Source: Molossus alvarezi (Eukaryota; Chordata; Mammalia; Chiroptera; Molossidae). Taken from it: DNA of 64,000 bases. Below, piece after piece: positions 11,749-27,412 of the stretch; positions within the stretch are counted from its first letter, which is position 1; each line of letters begins with the position of its first letter. The DNA lies in NCBI GenBank assembly GCA_037176705.1, contig CM073885.1:149324579-149388578 (forward strand), read 5' to 3'. The translations under genes were made by a program, and so were the position numbers. The notes beneath the pieces were generated by a model. The model did no database searches and was not told the DNA's origin. It worked only from the letters and a program-made list of their open reading frames with translations.

Positions 11749-13706
11749 TTGGATATTATTTGAAGAAGGTTGTCTATTGGAACACAGTTCTTTGCACAGA
11801 GAGCCACTAAACAGTCAATTGGACACTGCAACCGTAGTAAGGTTTCCATTCTGCTCTTGAACTGAATGTTATTACATTATTCTGCACAGAAAGAACACCA
11901 GTCATGAACACTTTTGACTATGCCAGTGTATTCCCATAGGTGCTTCGGAGAAATAGTCTTGAAACAAGTGAATCCATGACCATTGTTCAAAGACTGACAC
12001 TCCCTCTTTTAAATGGATCACTTTTTTGTTCTAATGGCTGGAATAAGGGGATTGAGTACTTGTCAGTTATCAAGAAATAGGCTGAATGTGTCACAGGGAA
12101 TTAGAAAGATCGGTTCAGGAGGTTCCATTCTTGAACAAGGTACAATTCCAGCATTTCACAATGATGGAAAGCGAGTACTTTGAATTCTCTGGAGAAAACA
12201 GGTATCTACTCCTTATGTTTTTTGAGGAAATCGGTACAAACAGTGAAATGTATGATGGATCCAAGAATGACACTGATTCATTCGGTAACAACTTTAAAGA
12301 ATGTGTGTAGAACTGAATAGGCTATCGATTTCCATGACCTGAACATTGCCCTAACCAATGTGTTTGATTTCTGCAGCCCAGCCTTTGTTGGATATCAAGA
12401 TGACTCATAGGCACTTCCAGGAAAACAACACATATGCAGGGCTAAAAGGTAGTATGTTGAAAGGCTGCCAAATCAACTAGTACAGGTTGACTTTCCTGGT
12501 CCCATAGGAAAGAAGGCAGACACCTGCATTTACTTACAACACTGTTTAACACTCCAATGTAAAGTATGCCCTGCACACCGGGCATAGTTAGTGTGTAAGT
12601 AATTGAAATGGATAGCCAGGTCCACTGCACAAGTGCATTTTCTCTAGAACACTCCTCTTGTCCTAATTCACAGAGGTGTTCAATGTGAAAAACCCTTGGT
12701 TTTGTCAGTGTCTTCCAATTCATGGATTTACTCCTTGCATGGAGACAACCAATGTTTCAACTACATCACTTTAGATGTGTTCAGTCTCACTGCTTCAAGA
12801 ATGCACATGTGTGACACCAGTAGTTATCAGTCTTTCCATTGATTCCGTCTTGGCCATACGTTGGTTCACTGTTCTGAGTAAGAATCATGTGAAACCAACT
12901 GCTACAGCAGAAACCAAGCTTTTTCCAAGGATCGCCTTCAAAAATGGGCTTCAATCCGATCCAATCTCTGAAACCATGAACAACGCAGAACACAAAAAGG
13001 GATAACTTTTGATTCTACACATAAGTGTGCTCTGTCCTAGTTGTTCTTTCCATGATATGACTGGATCTCCCTATAAAACGAGGAGAATGAATGTTAAAGT
13101 GTTCATGTTACTCAAGATCTGTGCATTAACTGAACCCAAATGGAAATATTCCTTCATTCCAACAGTTGTTTGACTAGAACATGTGTGTTCACACTTTCCC
13201 TGCAAAGGTACTTAACTTCCCAGGGAAAAACATGCCACTGAGTGAATGTGGCCCCTGGCTCTCACAGAGTTTTGCCAAGAATTCAGTATATCCAAGACTG
13301 CACCAGCAAGTCTTGTGTCTCTTTGTCTGGAACAAAAGAAACTTACACTGAGAAGTTTAAGTGTGATTACACCGTTACAAATGGACATTTCTTAAACACT
13401 TAACCAAAACAACATATGCTTTGAGGATCCTCATGCTCTAGGCTTCATGGAAGCGACTTTTGTGCCACTGAAGTGAAGAGTTCTAACACAATTCATTTGG
13501 AATAGGTTTGGTTTGTATACACTCCCCTACAAACAAAGTAGAGTGAAAAGTATGTCTAAGGACCTATCAAAAGACAGGTTGCCACATTTCCTTACATGAA
13601 TACTTTCCACAACTCTACTAAGAACACCTAATCTGAAAAACAGTACAACAGTGGTGGTTCCATTTCGTGTGAAGCGGGTATAGCCCTAGAATCTTTTTCT
13701 AAATAT
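11749..13706. repeat. Satellite unit 7
   Basis: No difference from unit 1 was noticed, although it lies six units away. Box at 13663-13679. Confidence 0.97.
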
Positions 13707-15664
13707 TTGGATATTATTTGAAGAAGGTTGTCTATTGGAACACAGTTCTTTGCACAGAGAGCCACTAAACAGTCAATTGGACACTGCAACCGTAGTAAGG
13801 TTTCCATTCTGCTCTTGAACTGAATGTTATTACATTATTCTGCACAGAAAGAACACCAGTCATGAACACTTTTGACTATGCCAGTGTATTCCCATAGGTG
13901 CTTCGGAGAAATAGTCTTGAAACAAGTGAATCCATGACCATTGTTCAAAGACTGACACTCCCTCTTTTAAATGGATCACTTTTTTGTTCTAATGGCTGGA
14001 ATAAGGGGATTGAGTACTTGTCAGTTATCAAGAAATAGGCTGAATGTGTCACAGGGAATTAGAAAGATCGGTTCAGGAGGTTCCATTCTTGAACAAGGTA
14101 CAATTCCAGCATTTCACAATGATGGAAAGCGAGTACTTTGAATTCTCTGGAGAAAACAGGTATCTACTCCTTATGTTTTTTGAGGAAATCGGTACAAACA
14201 GTGAAATGTATGATGGATCCAAGAATGACACTGATTCATTCGGTAACAACTTTAAAGAATGTGTGTAGAACTGAATAGGCTATCGATTTCCATGACCTGA
14301 ACATTGCCCTAACCAATGTGTTTGATTTCTGCAGCCCAGCCTTTGTTGGATATCAAGATGACTCATAGGCACTTCCAGGAAAACAACACCTATGCAGGGC
14401 TAAAAGGTAGTATGTTGAAAGGCTGCCAAATCAACTAGTACAGGTTGACTTTCCTGGTCCCATAGGAAAGAAGGCAGACACCTGCATTTACTTACAACAC
14501 TGTTTAACACTCCAATGTAAAGTATGCCCTGCACACCGGGCATAGTTAGTGTGTAAGTAATTGAAATGGATAGCCAGGTCCACTGCACAAGTGCATTTTC
14601 TCTAGAACACTCCTCTTGTCCTAATTCACAGAGGTGTTCAATGTGAAAAACCCTTGGTTTTGTCAGTGTCTTCCAATTCATGGATTTACTCCTTGCATGG
14701 AGACAACCAATGTTTCAACTACATCACTTTAGATGTGTTCAGTCTCACTGCTTCAAGAATGCACATGTGTGACACCAGTAGTTATCAGTCTTTCCATTGA
14801 TTCCGTCTTGGCCATACGTTGGTTCACTGTTCTGAGTAAGAATCATGTGAAACCAACTGCTACAGCAGAAACCAAGCTTTTTCCAAGGATCGCCTTCAAA
14901 AATGGGCTTCAATCCGATCCAATCTCTGAAACCATGAACAACGCAGAACACAAAAAGGGATAACTTTTGATTCTACACATAAGTGTGCTCTGTCCTAGTT
15001 GTTCTTTCCATGATATGACTGGATCTCCCTATAAAACGAGGAGAATGAATATTAAAGTGGTCATGTTACTCAAGATCTGTGCATTAACTGAACCCAAATG
15101 GAAATATTCCTTCATTCCAACAGTTGTTTGACTAGAACATGTGTGTTCACACTTTCCCTGCAAAGGTACTTAACTTCCCAGGGAAAAACATGCCACTGAG
15201 TGAATGTGGCCCCTGGCTCTCACAGAGTTTTGCCATTAATTCAGTATATCCAAGACTGCACCAGCAAGTCTTGTGTCTCTTTGTCTGGAACAAAAGAAAC
15301 TTACACTGAGAAGTTTAAGTGTGATTACACCGTTACAAATGGACATTTCTTAAACACTTAACCAAAACAACATATGCTTTGAGGATCCTCATGCTCTAGG
15401 CTTCATGGAAGCGACTTTTGTGCCACTGAAGTGAAGAGTTCTAACACAATTCATTTGGAATAGGTTTGGTTTGTATACACTCCCCTACAAACAAAGTAGA
15501 GTGAAAAGTATGTCTAAGGACATATCAAAAGACAGGTTGCCACATTTCCTTACATGAATACTTTCCACAACTCTACTAAGAACACCTAATCTGAAAAACA
15601 GTACAACAGTGGTGGTTCCATTTCGTGTGAAGCGGGTATAGCCCTAGAATCTTTTTCTCAATAT
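13707..15664. repeat. Satellite unit 8
   Basis: Carries p684C, a private p1345A (15051), p1354G, the doublet p1530-1531 TT (which removes a GAATTC), p1816A and p1953C. Box at 15621-15637. Confidence 0.97.
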
Positions 15665-17622
15665 TTGGATATTATTTGAAGAAGGTTGTCTATTGGAACA
15701 CAGTTCTTTGCACAGAGAGCCACTAAACAGTCAATTGGACACTGCAACCGTAGTAAGGTTTCCATTCTGCTCTTGAACTGAATGTTATTACATTATTCTG
15801 CACAGAAAGAACACCAGTCATGAACACTTTTGACTATGCCAGTGTATTCCCATAGGTGCTTCGGAGAAATAGTCTTGAAACTAGTGAATCCATGACCATT
15901 GTTCAAAGACTGACACTCCCTCTTTTAAATGGATCACTTTTTTGTTCTAATGGCTGGAATAAGGGGATTGAGTACTTGTCAGTTATCAAGAAATAGGCTG
16001 AATGTGTCACAGGGAATTAGAAAGATCGGTTCAGGAGGTTCCATTCTTGAACAAGGTACAATTCCAGCATTTCACAATGATGGAAAGCGAGTACTTTGAA
16101 TTCTCTGGAGAAAACAGGTATCTACTCCTTATGTTTTTTGAGGAAATCGGTACAAACAGTGAAATGTATGATGGATCCAAGAATGACACTGATTCATTCG
16201 GTAACAACTTTAAAGAATGTGTGTAGAACTGAATAGGCTATCGATTTCCATGACCTGAACATTGCCCTAACCAATGTGTTTGATTTCTGCAGCCCAGCCT
16301 TTGTTGGATATCAAGATGACTCATAGGCACTTCCAGGAAAACAACACATATGCAGGGCTAAAAGGTAGTATGTTGAAAGGCTGCCAAATCAACTAGTACA
16401 GGTTGACTTTCCTGGTCCCATAGGAAAGAAGGCAGACACCTGCATTTACTTACAACACTGTTTAACACTCCAATGTAAAGTATGCCCTGCACACCGGGCA
16501 TAGTTAGTGTGTAAGTAATTGAAATGGATAGCCAGGTCCACTGCACAAGTGCATTTTCTCTAGAACACTCCTCTTGTCCTAATTCACAGAGGTGTTCAAT
16601 GTGAAAAACCCTTGGTTTTGTCAGTGTCTTCCAATTCATGGATTTACTCCTTGCATGGAGACAACCAATGTTTCAACTACATCACTTTAGATGTGTTCAG
16701 TCTCACTGCTTCAAGAATGCACATGTGTGACACCAGTAGTTATCAGTCTTTCCATTGATTCCGTCTTGGCCATACGTTGGTTCACTGTTCTGAGTAAGAA
16801 TCATGTGAAACCAACTGCTACAGCAGAAACCAAGCTTTTTCCAAGGATCGCCTTCAAAAATGGGCTTCAATCCGATCCAATCTCTGAAACCATGAACAAC
16901 GCAGAACACAAAAAGGGATAACTTTTGATTCTACACATAAGTGTGCTCTGTCCTAGTTGTTCTTTCCATGATATGACTGGATCTCCCTATAAAACGAGGA
17001 GAATGAATGTTAAAGTGGTCATGTTACTCAAGATCTGTGCATTAACTGAACCCAAATGGAAATATTCCTTCATTCCAACAGTTGTTTGACTAGAACATGT
17101 GTGTTCACACTTTCCCTGCAAAGGTACTTAACTTCCCAGGGAAAAACATGCCACTGAGTGAATGTGGCCCCTGGCTCTCACAGAGTTTTGCCATTAATTC
17201 AGTATATCCAAGACTGCACCAGCAAGTCTTGTGTCTCTTTGTCTGGAACAAAAGAAACTTACACTGAGAAGTTTAAGTGTGATTACACCGTTACAAATGG
17301 ACATTTCTTAAACACTTAACCAAAACAACATATGCTTTGAGGATCCTCATGCTCTAGGCTTCATGGAAGCGACTTTTGTGCCACTGAAGTGAAGAGTTCT
17401 AACACAATTCATTTGGAATAGGTTTGGTTTGTATACACTCCCCTACAAACAAAGTAGAGTGAAAAGTATGTCTAAGGACATATCAAAAGACAGGTTGCCA
17501 CATTTCCTTACATGAATACTTTCCACAACTCTACTAAGAACACCTAATCTGAAAAACAGTACAACAGTGGTGGTTCCATTTCGTGTGAAGCGGGTATAGC
17601 CCTAGAATCTTTTTCTCAATAT
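15665..17622. repeat. Satellite unit 9
   Basis: Carries p218T, p1354G, p1530-1531 TT, p1816A and p1953C; its right half matches units 8 and 12. Box at 17579-17595. Confidence 0.97.
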
Positions 17623-19580
17623 TTGGATATTATTTGAAGAAGGTTGTCTATTGGAACACAGTTCTTTGCACAGAGAGCCACTAAACAGTCAATTGGACAC
17701 TGCAACCGTAGTAAGGTTTCCATTCTGCTCTTGAACTGAATGTTATTACATTATTCTGCACAGAAAGAACACCAGTCATGAACACTTTTGACTATGCCAG
17801 TGTATTCCCATAGGTGCTTCGGAGAAATAGTCTTGAAACTAGTGAATCCATGACCATTGTTCAAAGACTGACACTCCCTCTTTTAAATGGATCACTTTTT
17901 TGTTCTAATGGCTGGAATAAGGGGATTGAGTACTTGTCAGTTATCAAGAAATAGGCTGAATGTGTCACAGGGAATTAGAAAGATCGGTTCAGGAGGTTCC
18001 ATTCTTGAACAAGGTACAATTCCAGCATTTCACAATGATGGAAAGCGAGTACTTTGAATTCTCTGGAGAAAACAGGTATCTACTCCTTATGTTTTTTGAG
18101 GAAATCGGTACAAACAGTGAAATGTATGATGGATCCAAGAATGACACTGATTCATTCGGTAACAACTTTAAAGAATGTGTGTAGAACTGAATAGGCTATC
18201 GATTTCCATGACCTGAACATTGCCCTAACCAATGTGTTTGATTTCTGCAGCCCAGCCTTTGTTGGATATCAAGATGACTCATAGGCACTTCCAGGAAAAC
18301 AACACATATGCAGGGCTAAAAGGTAGTATGTTGAAAGGCTGCCAAATCAACTAGTACAGGTTGACTTTCCTGGTCCCATAGGAAAGAAGGCAGACACCTG
18401 CATTTACTTACAACACTGTTTAACACTCCAATGTAAAGTATGCCCTGCACACCGGGCATAGTTAGTGTGTAAGTAATTGAAATGGATAGCCAGGTCCACT
18501 GCACAAGTGCATTTTCTCTAGAACACTCCTCTTGTCCTAATTCACAGAGGTGTTCAATGTGAAAAACCCTTGGTTTTGTCAGTGTCTTCCAATTCATGGA
18601 TTTACTCCTTGCATGGAGACAACCAATGTTTCAACTACATCACTTTAGATGTGTTCAGTCTCACTGCTTCAAGAATGCACATGTGTGACACCAGTAGTTA
18701 TCAGTCTTTCCATTGATTCCGTCTTGGCCATACGTTGGTTCACTGTTCTGAGTAAGAATCATGTGAAACCAACTGCTACAGCAGAAACCAAGCTTTTTCC
18801 AAGGATCGCCTTCAAAAATGGGCTTCAATCCGATCCAATCTCTGAAACCATGAACAACGCAGAACACAAAAAGGGATAACTTTTGATTCTACACATAAGT
18901 GTGCTCTGTCCTAGTTGTTCTTTCCATGATATGACTGGATCTCCCTATAAAACGAGGAGAATGAATGTTAAAGTGGTCATGTTACTCAAGATCTGTGCAT
19001 TAACTGAACCCAAATGGAAATATTCCTTCATTCCAACAGTTGTTTGACTAGAACATGTGTGTTCACACTTTCCCTGCAAAGGTACTTAACTTCCCAGGGA
19101 AAAACATGCCACTGAGTGAATGTGGCCCCTGGCTCTCACAGAGTTTTGCCAAGAATTCAGTATATCCAAGACTGCACCAGCAAGTCTTGTGTCTCTTTGT
19201 CTGGAACAAAAGAAACTTACACTGAGAAGTTTAAGTGTGATTACACCGTTACAAATGGACATTTCTTAAACACTTAACCAAAACAACATATGCTTTGAGG
19301 ATCCTCATGCTCTAGGCTTCATGGAAGCGACTTTTGTGCCACTGAAGTGAAGAGTTCTAACACAATTCATTTGGAATAGGTTTGGTTTGTATACACTCCC
19401 CTACAAACAAAGTAGAGTGAAAAGTATGTCTAAGGACCTATCAAAAGACAGGTTGCCACATTTCCTTACATGAATACTTTCCACAACTCTACTAAGAACA
19501 CCTAATCTGAAAAACAGTACAACAGTGGTGGTTCCATTTCGTGTGAAGCGGGTATAGCCCTAGAATCTTTTTCTAAATAT
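17623..19580. repeat. Satellite unit 10
   Basis: Carries p218T and p1354G, with reference states at p1530-1531, p1816 and p1953. Box at 19537-19553. Confidence 0.97.
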
Positions 19581-21538
19581 TTGGATATTATTTGAAGAAG
19601 GTTGTCTATTGGAACACAGTTCTTTGCACAGAGAGCCACTAAACAGTCAATTGGACACTGCAACCGTAGTAAGGTTTCCATTCTGCTCTTGAACTGAATG
19701 TTATTACATTATTCTGCACAGAAAGAACACCAGTCATGAACACTTTTGACTATGCCAGTGTATTCCCATAGGTGCTTCGGAGAAATAGTCTTGAAACAAG
19801 TGAATCCATGACCATTGTTCAAAGACTGACACTCCCTCTTTTAAATGGATCACTTTTTTGTTCTAATGGCTGGAATAAGGGGATTGAGTACTTGTCAGTT
19901 ATCAAGAAATAGGCTGAATGTGTCACAGGGAATTAGAAAGATCGGTTCAGGAGGTTCCATTCTTGAACAAGGTACAATTCCAGCATTTCACAATGATGGA
20001 AAGCGAGTACTTTGAATTCTCTGGAGAAAACAGGTATCTACTCCTTATGTTTTTTGAGGAAATCGGTACAAACAGTGAAATGTATGATGGATCCAAGAAT
20101 GACACTGATTCATTCGGTAACAACTTTAAAGAATGTGTGTAGAACTGAATAGGCTATCGATTTCCATGACCTGAACATTGCCCTAACCAATGTGTTTGAT
20201 TTCTGCAGCCCAGCCTTTGTTGGATATCAAGATGACTCATAGGCACTTCCAGGAAAACAACACATATGCAGGGCTAAAAGGTAGTATGTTGAAAGGCTGC
20301 CAAATCAACTAGTACAGGTTGACTTTCCTGGTCCCATAGGAAAGAAGGCAGACACCTGCATTTACTTACAACACTGTTTAACACTCCAATGTAAAGTATG
20401 CCCTGCACACCGGGCATAGTTAGTGTGTAAGTAATTGAAATGGATAGCCAGGTCCACTGCACAAGTGCATTTTCTCTAGAACACTCCTCTTGTCCTAATT
20501 CACAGAGGTGTTCAATGTGAAAAACCCTTGGTTTTGTCAGTGTCTTCCAATTCATGGATTTACTCCTTGCATGGAGACAACCAATGTTTCAACTACATCA
20601 CTTTAGATGTGTTCAGTCTCACTGCTTCAAGAATGCACATGTGTGACACCAGTAGTTATCAGTCTTTCCATTGATTCCGTCTTGGCCATACGTTGGTTCA
20701 CTGTTCTGAGTAAGAATCATGTGAAACCAACTGCTACAGCAGAAACCAAGCTTTTTCCAAGGATCGCCTTCCAAAATGGGCTTCAATACGATCCAATCTC
20801 TGAAACCATGAACAACGCAGAACACAAAAAGGGATAACTTTTGATTCTACACATAAGTGTGCTCTGTCCTAGTTGTTCTTTCCATGATATGACTGGATCT
20901 CCCTATAAAACGAGGAGAATGAATGTTAAAGTGGTCATGTTACTCAAGATCTGTGCATTAACTGAACCCAAATGGAAATATTCCTTCATTCCAACAGTTG
21001 TTTGACTAGAACATGTGTGTTCACACTTTCCCTGCAAAGGTACTTAACTTCCCAGGGAAAAACATGCCACTGAGTGAATGTGGCCCCTGGCTCTCACAGA
21101 GTTTTGCCAAGAATTCAGTATATCCAAGACTGCACCAGCAAGTCTTGTGTCTCTTTGTCTGGAACAAAAGAAACTTACACTGAGAAGTTTAAGTGTGATT
21201 ACACCGTTACAAATGGACATTTCTTAAACACTTAACCAAAACAACATATGCTTTGAGGATCCTCATGCTCTAGGCTTCATGGAAGCGACTTTTGTGCCAC
21301 TGAAGTGAAGAGTTCTAACACAATTCATTTGGAATAGGTTTGGTTTGTATACACTCCCCTACAAACAAAGTAGAGTGAAAAGTATGTCTAAGGACCTATC
21401 AAAAGACAGGTTGCCACATTTCCTTACATGAATACTTTCCACAACTCTACTAAGAACACCTAATCTGAAAAACAGTACAACAGTGGTGGTTCCATTTCGT
21501 GTGAAGCGGGTATAGCCCTAGAATCTTTTTCTCAATAT
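19581..21538. repeat. Satellite unit 11
   Basis: Carries p1192C, p1208A, p1354G and p1953C. It is the only unit in the left block with p1192C. Box at 21495-21511. Confidence 0.97.
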
Positions 21539-23496
21539 TTGGATATTATTTGAAGAAGGTTGTCTATTGGAACACAGTTCTTTGCACAGAGAGCCACTAA
21601 ACAGTCAATTGGACACTGCAACCGTAGTAAGGTTTCCATTCTGCTCTTGAACTGAATGTTATTACATTATTCTGCACAGAAAGAACACCAGTCATGAACA
21701 CTTTTGACTATGCCAGTGTATTCCCATAGGTGCTTCGGAGAAATAGTCTTGAAACAAGTGAATCCATGACCATTGTTCAAAGACTGACACTCCCTCTTTT
21801 AAATGGATCACTTTTTTGTTCTAATGGCTGGAATAAGGGGATTGAGTACTTGTCAGTTATCAAGAAATAGGCTGAATGTGTCACAGGGAATTAGAAAGAT
21901 CGGTTCAGGAGGTTCCATTCTTGAACAAGGTACAATTCCAGCATTTCACAATGATGGAAAGCGAGTACTTTGAATTCTCTGGAGAAAACAGGTATCTACT
22001 CCTTATGTTTTTTGAGGAAATCGGTACAAACAGTGAAATGTATGATGGATCCAAGAATGACACTGATTCATTCGGTAACAACTTTAAAGAATGTGTGTAG
22101 AACTGAATAGGCTATCGATTTCCATGACCTGAACATTGCCCTAACCAATGTGTTTGATTTCTGCAGCCCAGCCTTTGTTGGATATCAAGATGACTCATAG
22201 GCACTTCCAGGAAAACAACACATATGCAGGGCTAAAAGGTAGTATGTTGAAAGGCTGCCAAATCAACTAGTACAGGTTGACTTTCCTGGTCCCATAGGAA
22301 AGAAGGCAGACACCTGCATTTACTTACAACACTGTTTAACACTCCAATGTAAAGTATGCCCTGCACACCGGGCATAGTTAGTGTGTAAGTAATTGAAATG
22401 GATAGCCAGGTCCACTGCACAAGTGCATTTTCTCTAGAACACTCCTCTTGTCCTAATTCACAGAGGTGTTCAATGTGAAAAACCCTTGGTTTTGTCAGTG
22501 TCTTCCAATTCATGGATTTACTCCTTGCATGGAGACAACCAATGTTTCAACTACATCACTTTAGATGTGTTCAGTCTCACTGCTTCAAGAATGCACATGT
22601 GTGACACCAGTAGTTATCAGTCTTTCCATTGATTCCGTCTTGGCCATACGTTGGTTCACTGTTCTGAGTAAGAATCATGTGAAACCAACTGCTACAGCAG
22701 AAACCAAGCTTTTTCCAAGGATCGCCTTCAAAAATGGGCTTCAATCCGATCCAATCTCTGAAACCATGAACAACGCAGAACACAAAAAGGGATAACTTTT
22801 GATTCTACACATAAGTGTGCTCTGTCCTAGTTGTTCTTTCCATGATATGACTGGATCTCCCTATAAAACGAGGAGAATGAATGTTAAAGTGGTCATGTTA
22901 CTCAAGATCTGTGCATTAACTGAACCCAAATGGAAATATTCCTTCATTCCAACAGTTGTTTGACTAGAACATGTGTGTTCACACTTTCCCTGCAAAGGTA
23001 CTTAACTTCCCAGGGAAAAACATGCCACTGAGTGAATGTGGCCCCTGGCTCTCACAGAGTTTTGCCATTAATTCAGTATATCCAAGACTGCACCAGCAAG
23101 TCTTGTGTCTCTTTGTCTGGAACAAAAGAAACTTACACTGAGAAGTTTAAGTGTGATTACACCGTTACAAATGGACATTTCTTAAACACTTAACCAAAAC
23201 AACATATGCTTTGAGGATCCTCATGCTCTAGGCTTCATGGAAGCGACTTTTGTGCCACTGAAGTGAAGAGTTCTAACACAATTCATTTGGAATAGGTTTG
23301 GTTTGTATACACTCCCCTACAAACAAAGTAGAGTGAAAAGTATGTCTAAGGACATATCAAAAGACAGGTTGCCACATTTCCTTACATGAATACTTTCCAC
23401 AACTCTACTAAGAACACCTAATCTGAAAAACAGTACAACAGTGGTGGTTCCATTTCGTGTGAAGCGGGTATAGCCCTAGAATCTTTTTCTCAATAT
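21539..23496. repeat. Satellite unit 12
   Basis: Carries p1354G, p1530-1531 TT, p1816A and p1953C. Box at 23453-23469. Confidence 0.97.
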
Positions 23497-25454
23497 TTGG
23501 ATATTATTTGAAGAAGGTTGTCTATTGGAACACAGTTCTTTGCACAGAGAGCCACTAAACAGTCAATTGGACACTGCAACCGTAGTAAGGTTTCCATTCT
23601 GCTCTTGAACTGAATGTTATTACATTATTCTGCACAGAAAGAACACCAGTCATGAACACTTTTGACTATGCCAGTGTATTCCCATAGGTGCTTCGGAGAA
23701 ATAGTCTTGAAACTAGTGAATCCATGACCATTGTTCAAAGACTGACACTCCCTCTTTTAAATGGATCACTTTTTTGTTCTAATGGCTGGAATAAGGGGAT
23801 TGAGTACTTGTCAGTTATCAAGAAATAGGCTGAATGTGTCACAGGGAATTAGAAAGATCGGTTCAGGAGGTTCCATTCTTGAACAAGGTACAATTCCAGC
23901 ATTTCACAATGATGGAAAGCGAGTACTTTGAATTCTCTGGAGAAAACAGGTATCTACTCCTTATGTTTTTTGAGGAAATCGGTACAAACAGTGAAATGTA
24001 TGATGGATCCAAGAATGACACTGATTCATTCGGTAACAACTTTAAAGAATGTGTGTAGAACTGAATAGGCTATCGATTTCCATGACCTGAACATTGCCCT
24101 AACCAATGTGTTTGATTTCTGCAGCCCAGCCTTTGTTGGATATCAAGATGACTCATAGGCACTTCCAGGAAAACAACACATATGCAGGGCTAAAAGGTAG
24201 TATGTTGAAAGGCTGCCAAATCAACTAGTACAGGTTGACTTTCCTGGTCCCATAGGAAAGAAGGCAGACACCTGCATTTACTTACAACACTGTTTAACAC
24301 TCCAATGTAAAGTATGCCCTGCACACCGGGCATAGTTAGTGTGTAAGTAATTGAAATGGATAGCCAGGTCCACTGCACAAGTGCATTTTCTCTAGAACAC
24401 TCCTCTTGTCCTAATTCACAGAGGTGTTCAATGTGAAAAACCCTTGGTTTTGTCAGTGTCTTCCAATTCATGGATTTACTCCTTGCATGGAGACAACCAA
24501 TGTTTCAACTACATCACTTTAGATGTGTTCAGTCTCACTGCTTCAAGAATGCACATGTGTGACACCAGTAGTTATCAGTCTTTCCATTGATTCCGTCTTG
24601 GCCATACGTTGGTTCACTGTTCTGAGTAAGAATCATGTGAAACCAACTGCTACAGCAGAAACCAAGCTTTTTCCAAGGATCGCCTTCAAAAATGGGCTTC
24701 AATCCGATCCAATCTCTGAAACCATGAACAACGCAGAACACAAAAAGGGATAACTTTTGATTCTACACATAAGTGTGCTCTGTCCTAGTTGTTCTTTCCA
24801 TGATATGACTGGATCTCCCTATAAAACGAGGAGAATGAATGTTAAAGTGTTCATGTTACTCAAGATCTGTGCATTAACTGAACCCAAATGGAAATATTCC
24901 TTCATTCCAACAGTTGTTTGACTAGAACATGTGTGTTCACACTTTCCCTGCAAAGGTACTTAACTTCCCAGGGAAAAACATGCCACTGAGTGAATGTGGC
25001 CCCTGGCTCTCACAGAGTTTTGCCAAGAATTCAGTATATCCAAGACTGCACCAGCAAGTCTTGTGTCTCTTTGTCTGGAACAAAAGAAACTTACACTGAG
25101 AAGTTTAAGTGTGATTACACCGTTACAAATGGACATTTCTTAAACACTTAACCAAAACAACATATGCTTTGAGGATCCTCATGCTCTAGGCTTCATGGAA
25201 GCGACTTTTGTGCCACTGAAGTGAAGAGTTCTAACACAATTCATTTGGAATAGGTTTGGTTTGTATACACTCCCCTACAAACAAAGTAGAGTGAAAAGTA
25301 TGTCTAAGGACCTATCAAAAGACAGGTTGCCACATTTCCTTACATGAATACTTTCCACAACTCTACTAAGAACACCTAATCTGAAAAACAGTACAACAGT
25401 GGTGGTTCCATTTCGTGTGAAGCGGGTATAGCCCTAGAATCTTTTTCTAAATAT
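23497..25454. repeat. Satellite unit 13
   Basis: Differs from unit 1 only at p218T by eye. Box at 25411-25427. Confidence 0.97.
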
Positions 25455-27412
25455 TTGGATATTATTTGAAGAAGGTTGTCTATTGGAACACAGTTCTTTG
25501 CACAGAGAGCCACTAAACAGTCAATTGGACACTGCAACCGTAGTAAGGTTTCCATTCTGCTCTTGAACTGAATGTTATTACATTATTCTGCACAGAAAGA
25601 ACACCAGTCATGAACACTTTTGACTATGCCAGTGTATTCCCATAGGTGCTTCGGAGAAATAGTCTTGAAACAAGTGAATCCATGACCATTGTTCAAAGAC
25701 TGACACTCCCTCTTTTAAATGGATCACTTTTTTGTTCTAATGGCTGGAATAAGGGGATTGAGTACTTGTCAGTTATCAAGAAATAGGCTGAATGTGTCAC
25801 AGGGAATTAGAAAGATCGGTTCAGGAGGTTCCATTCTTGAACAAGGTACAATTCCAGCATTTCACAATGATGGAAAGCGAGTACTTTGAATTCTCTGGAG
25901 AAAACAGGTATCTACTCCTTATGTTTTTTGAGGAAATCGGTACAAACAGTGAAATGTATGATGGATCCAAGAATGACACTGATTCATTCGGTAACAACTT
26001 TAAAGAATGTGTGTAGAACTGAATAGGCTATCGATTTCCATGACCTGAACATTGCCCTAACCAATGTGTTTGATTTCTGCAGCCCAGCCTTTGTTGGATA
26101 TCAAGATGACTCATAGGCACTTCCAGGAAAACAACACATATGCAGGGCTAAAAGGTAGTATGTTGAAAGGCTGCCAAATCAACTAGTACAGGTTGACTTT
26201 CCTGGTCCCATAGGAAAGAAGGCAGACACCTGCATTTACTTACAACACTGTTTAACACTCCAATGTAAAGTATGCCCTGCACACCGGGCATAGTTAGTGT
26301 GTAAGTAATTGAAATGGATAGCCAGGTCCACTGCACAAGTGCATTTTCTCTAGAACACTCCTCTTGTCCTAATTCACAGAGGTGTTCAATGTGAAAAACC
26401 CTTGGTTTTGTCAGTGTCTTCCAATTCATGGATTTACTCCTTGCATGGAGACAACCAATGTTTCAACTACATCACTTTAGATGTGTTCAGTCTCACTGCT
26501 TCAAGAATGCACATGTGTGACACCAGTAGTTATCAGTCTTTCCATTGATTCCGTCTTGGCCATACGTTGGTTCACTGTTCTGAGTAAGAATCATGTGAAA
26601 CCAACTGCTACAGCAGAAACCAAGCTTTTTCCAAGGATCGCCTTCAAAAATGGGCTTCAATCCGATCCAATCTCTGAAACCATGAACAACGCAGAACACA
26701 AAAAGGGATAACTTTTGATTCTACACATAAGTGTGCTCTGTCCTAGTTGTTCTTTCCATGATATGACTGGATCTCCCTATAAAACGAGGAGAATGAATGT
26801 TAAAGTGTTCATGTTACTCAAGATCTGTGCATTAACTGAACCCAAATGGAAATATTCCTTCATTCCAACAGTTGTTTGACTAGAACATGTGTGTTCACAC
26901 TTTCCCTGCAAAGGTACTTAACTTCCCAGGGAAAAACATGCCACTGAGTGAATGTGGCCCCTGGCTCTCACAGAGTTTTGCCAAGAATTCAGTATATCCA
27001 AGACTGCACCAGCAAGTCTTGTGTCTCTTTGTCTGGAACAAAAGAAACTTACACTGAGAAGTTTAAGTGTGATTACACCGTTACAAATGGACATTTCTTA
27101 AACACTTAACCAAAACAACATATACTTTGAGGATCCTCATGCTCTAGGCTTCATGGAAGCGACTTTTGTGCCACTGAAGTGAAGAGTTCTAACACAATTC
27201 ATTTGGAATAGGTTTGGTTTGTATACACTCCCCTACAAACAAAGTAGAGTGAAAAGTATGTCTAAGGACATATCAAAAGACAGGTTGCCACATTTCCTTA
27301 CATGAATACTTTCCACAACTCTACTAAGAACACCTAATCTGAAAAACAGTACAACAGTGGTGGTTCCATTTCGTGTGAAGCGGGTATAGCCCTAGAATCT
27401 TTTTCTCAATAT
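25455..27412. repeat. Satellite unit 14
   Basis: Carries a private p1670A (27124), p1816A and p1953C. Box at 27369-27385. Confidence 0.97.
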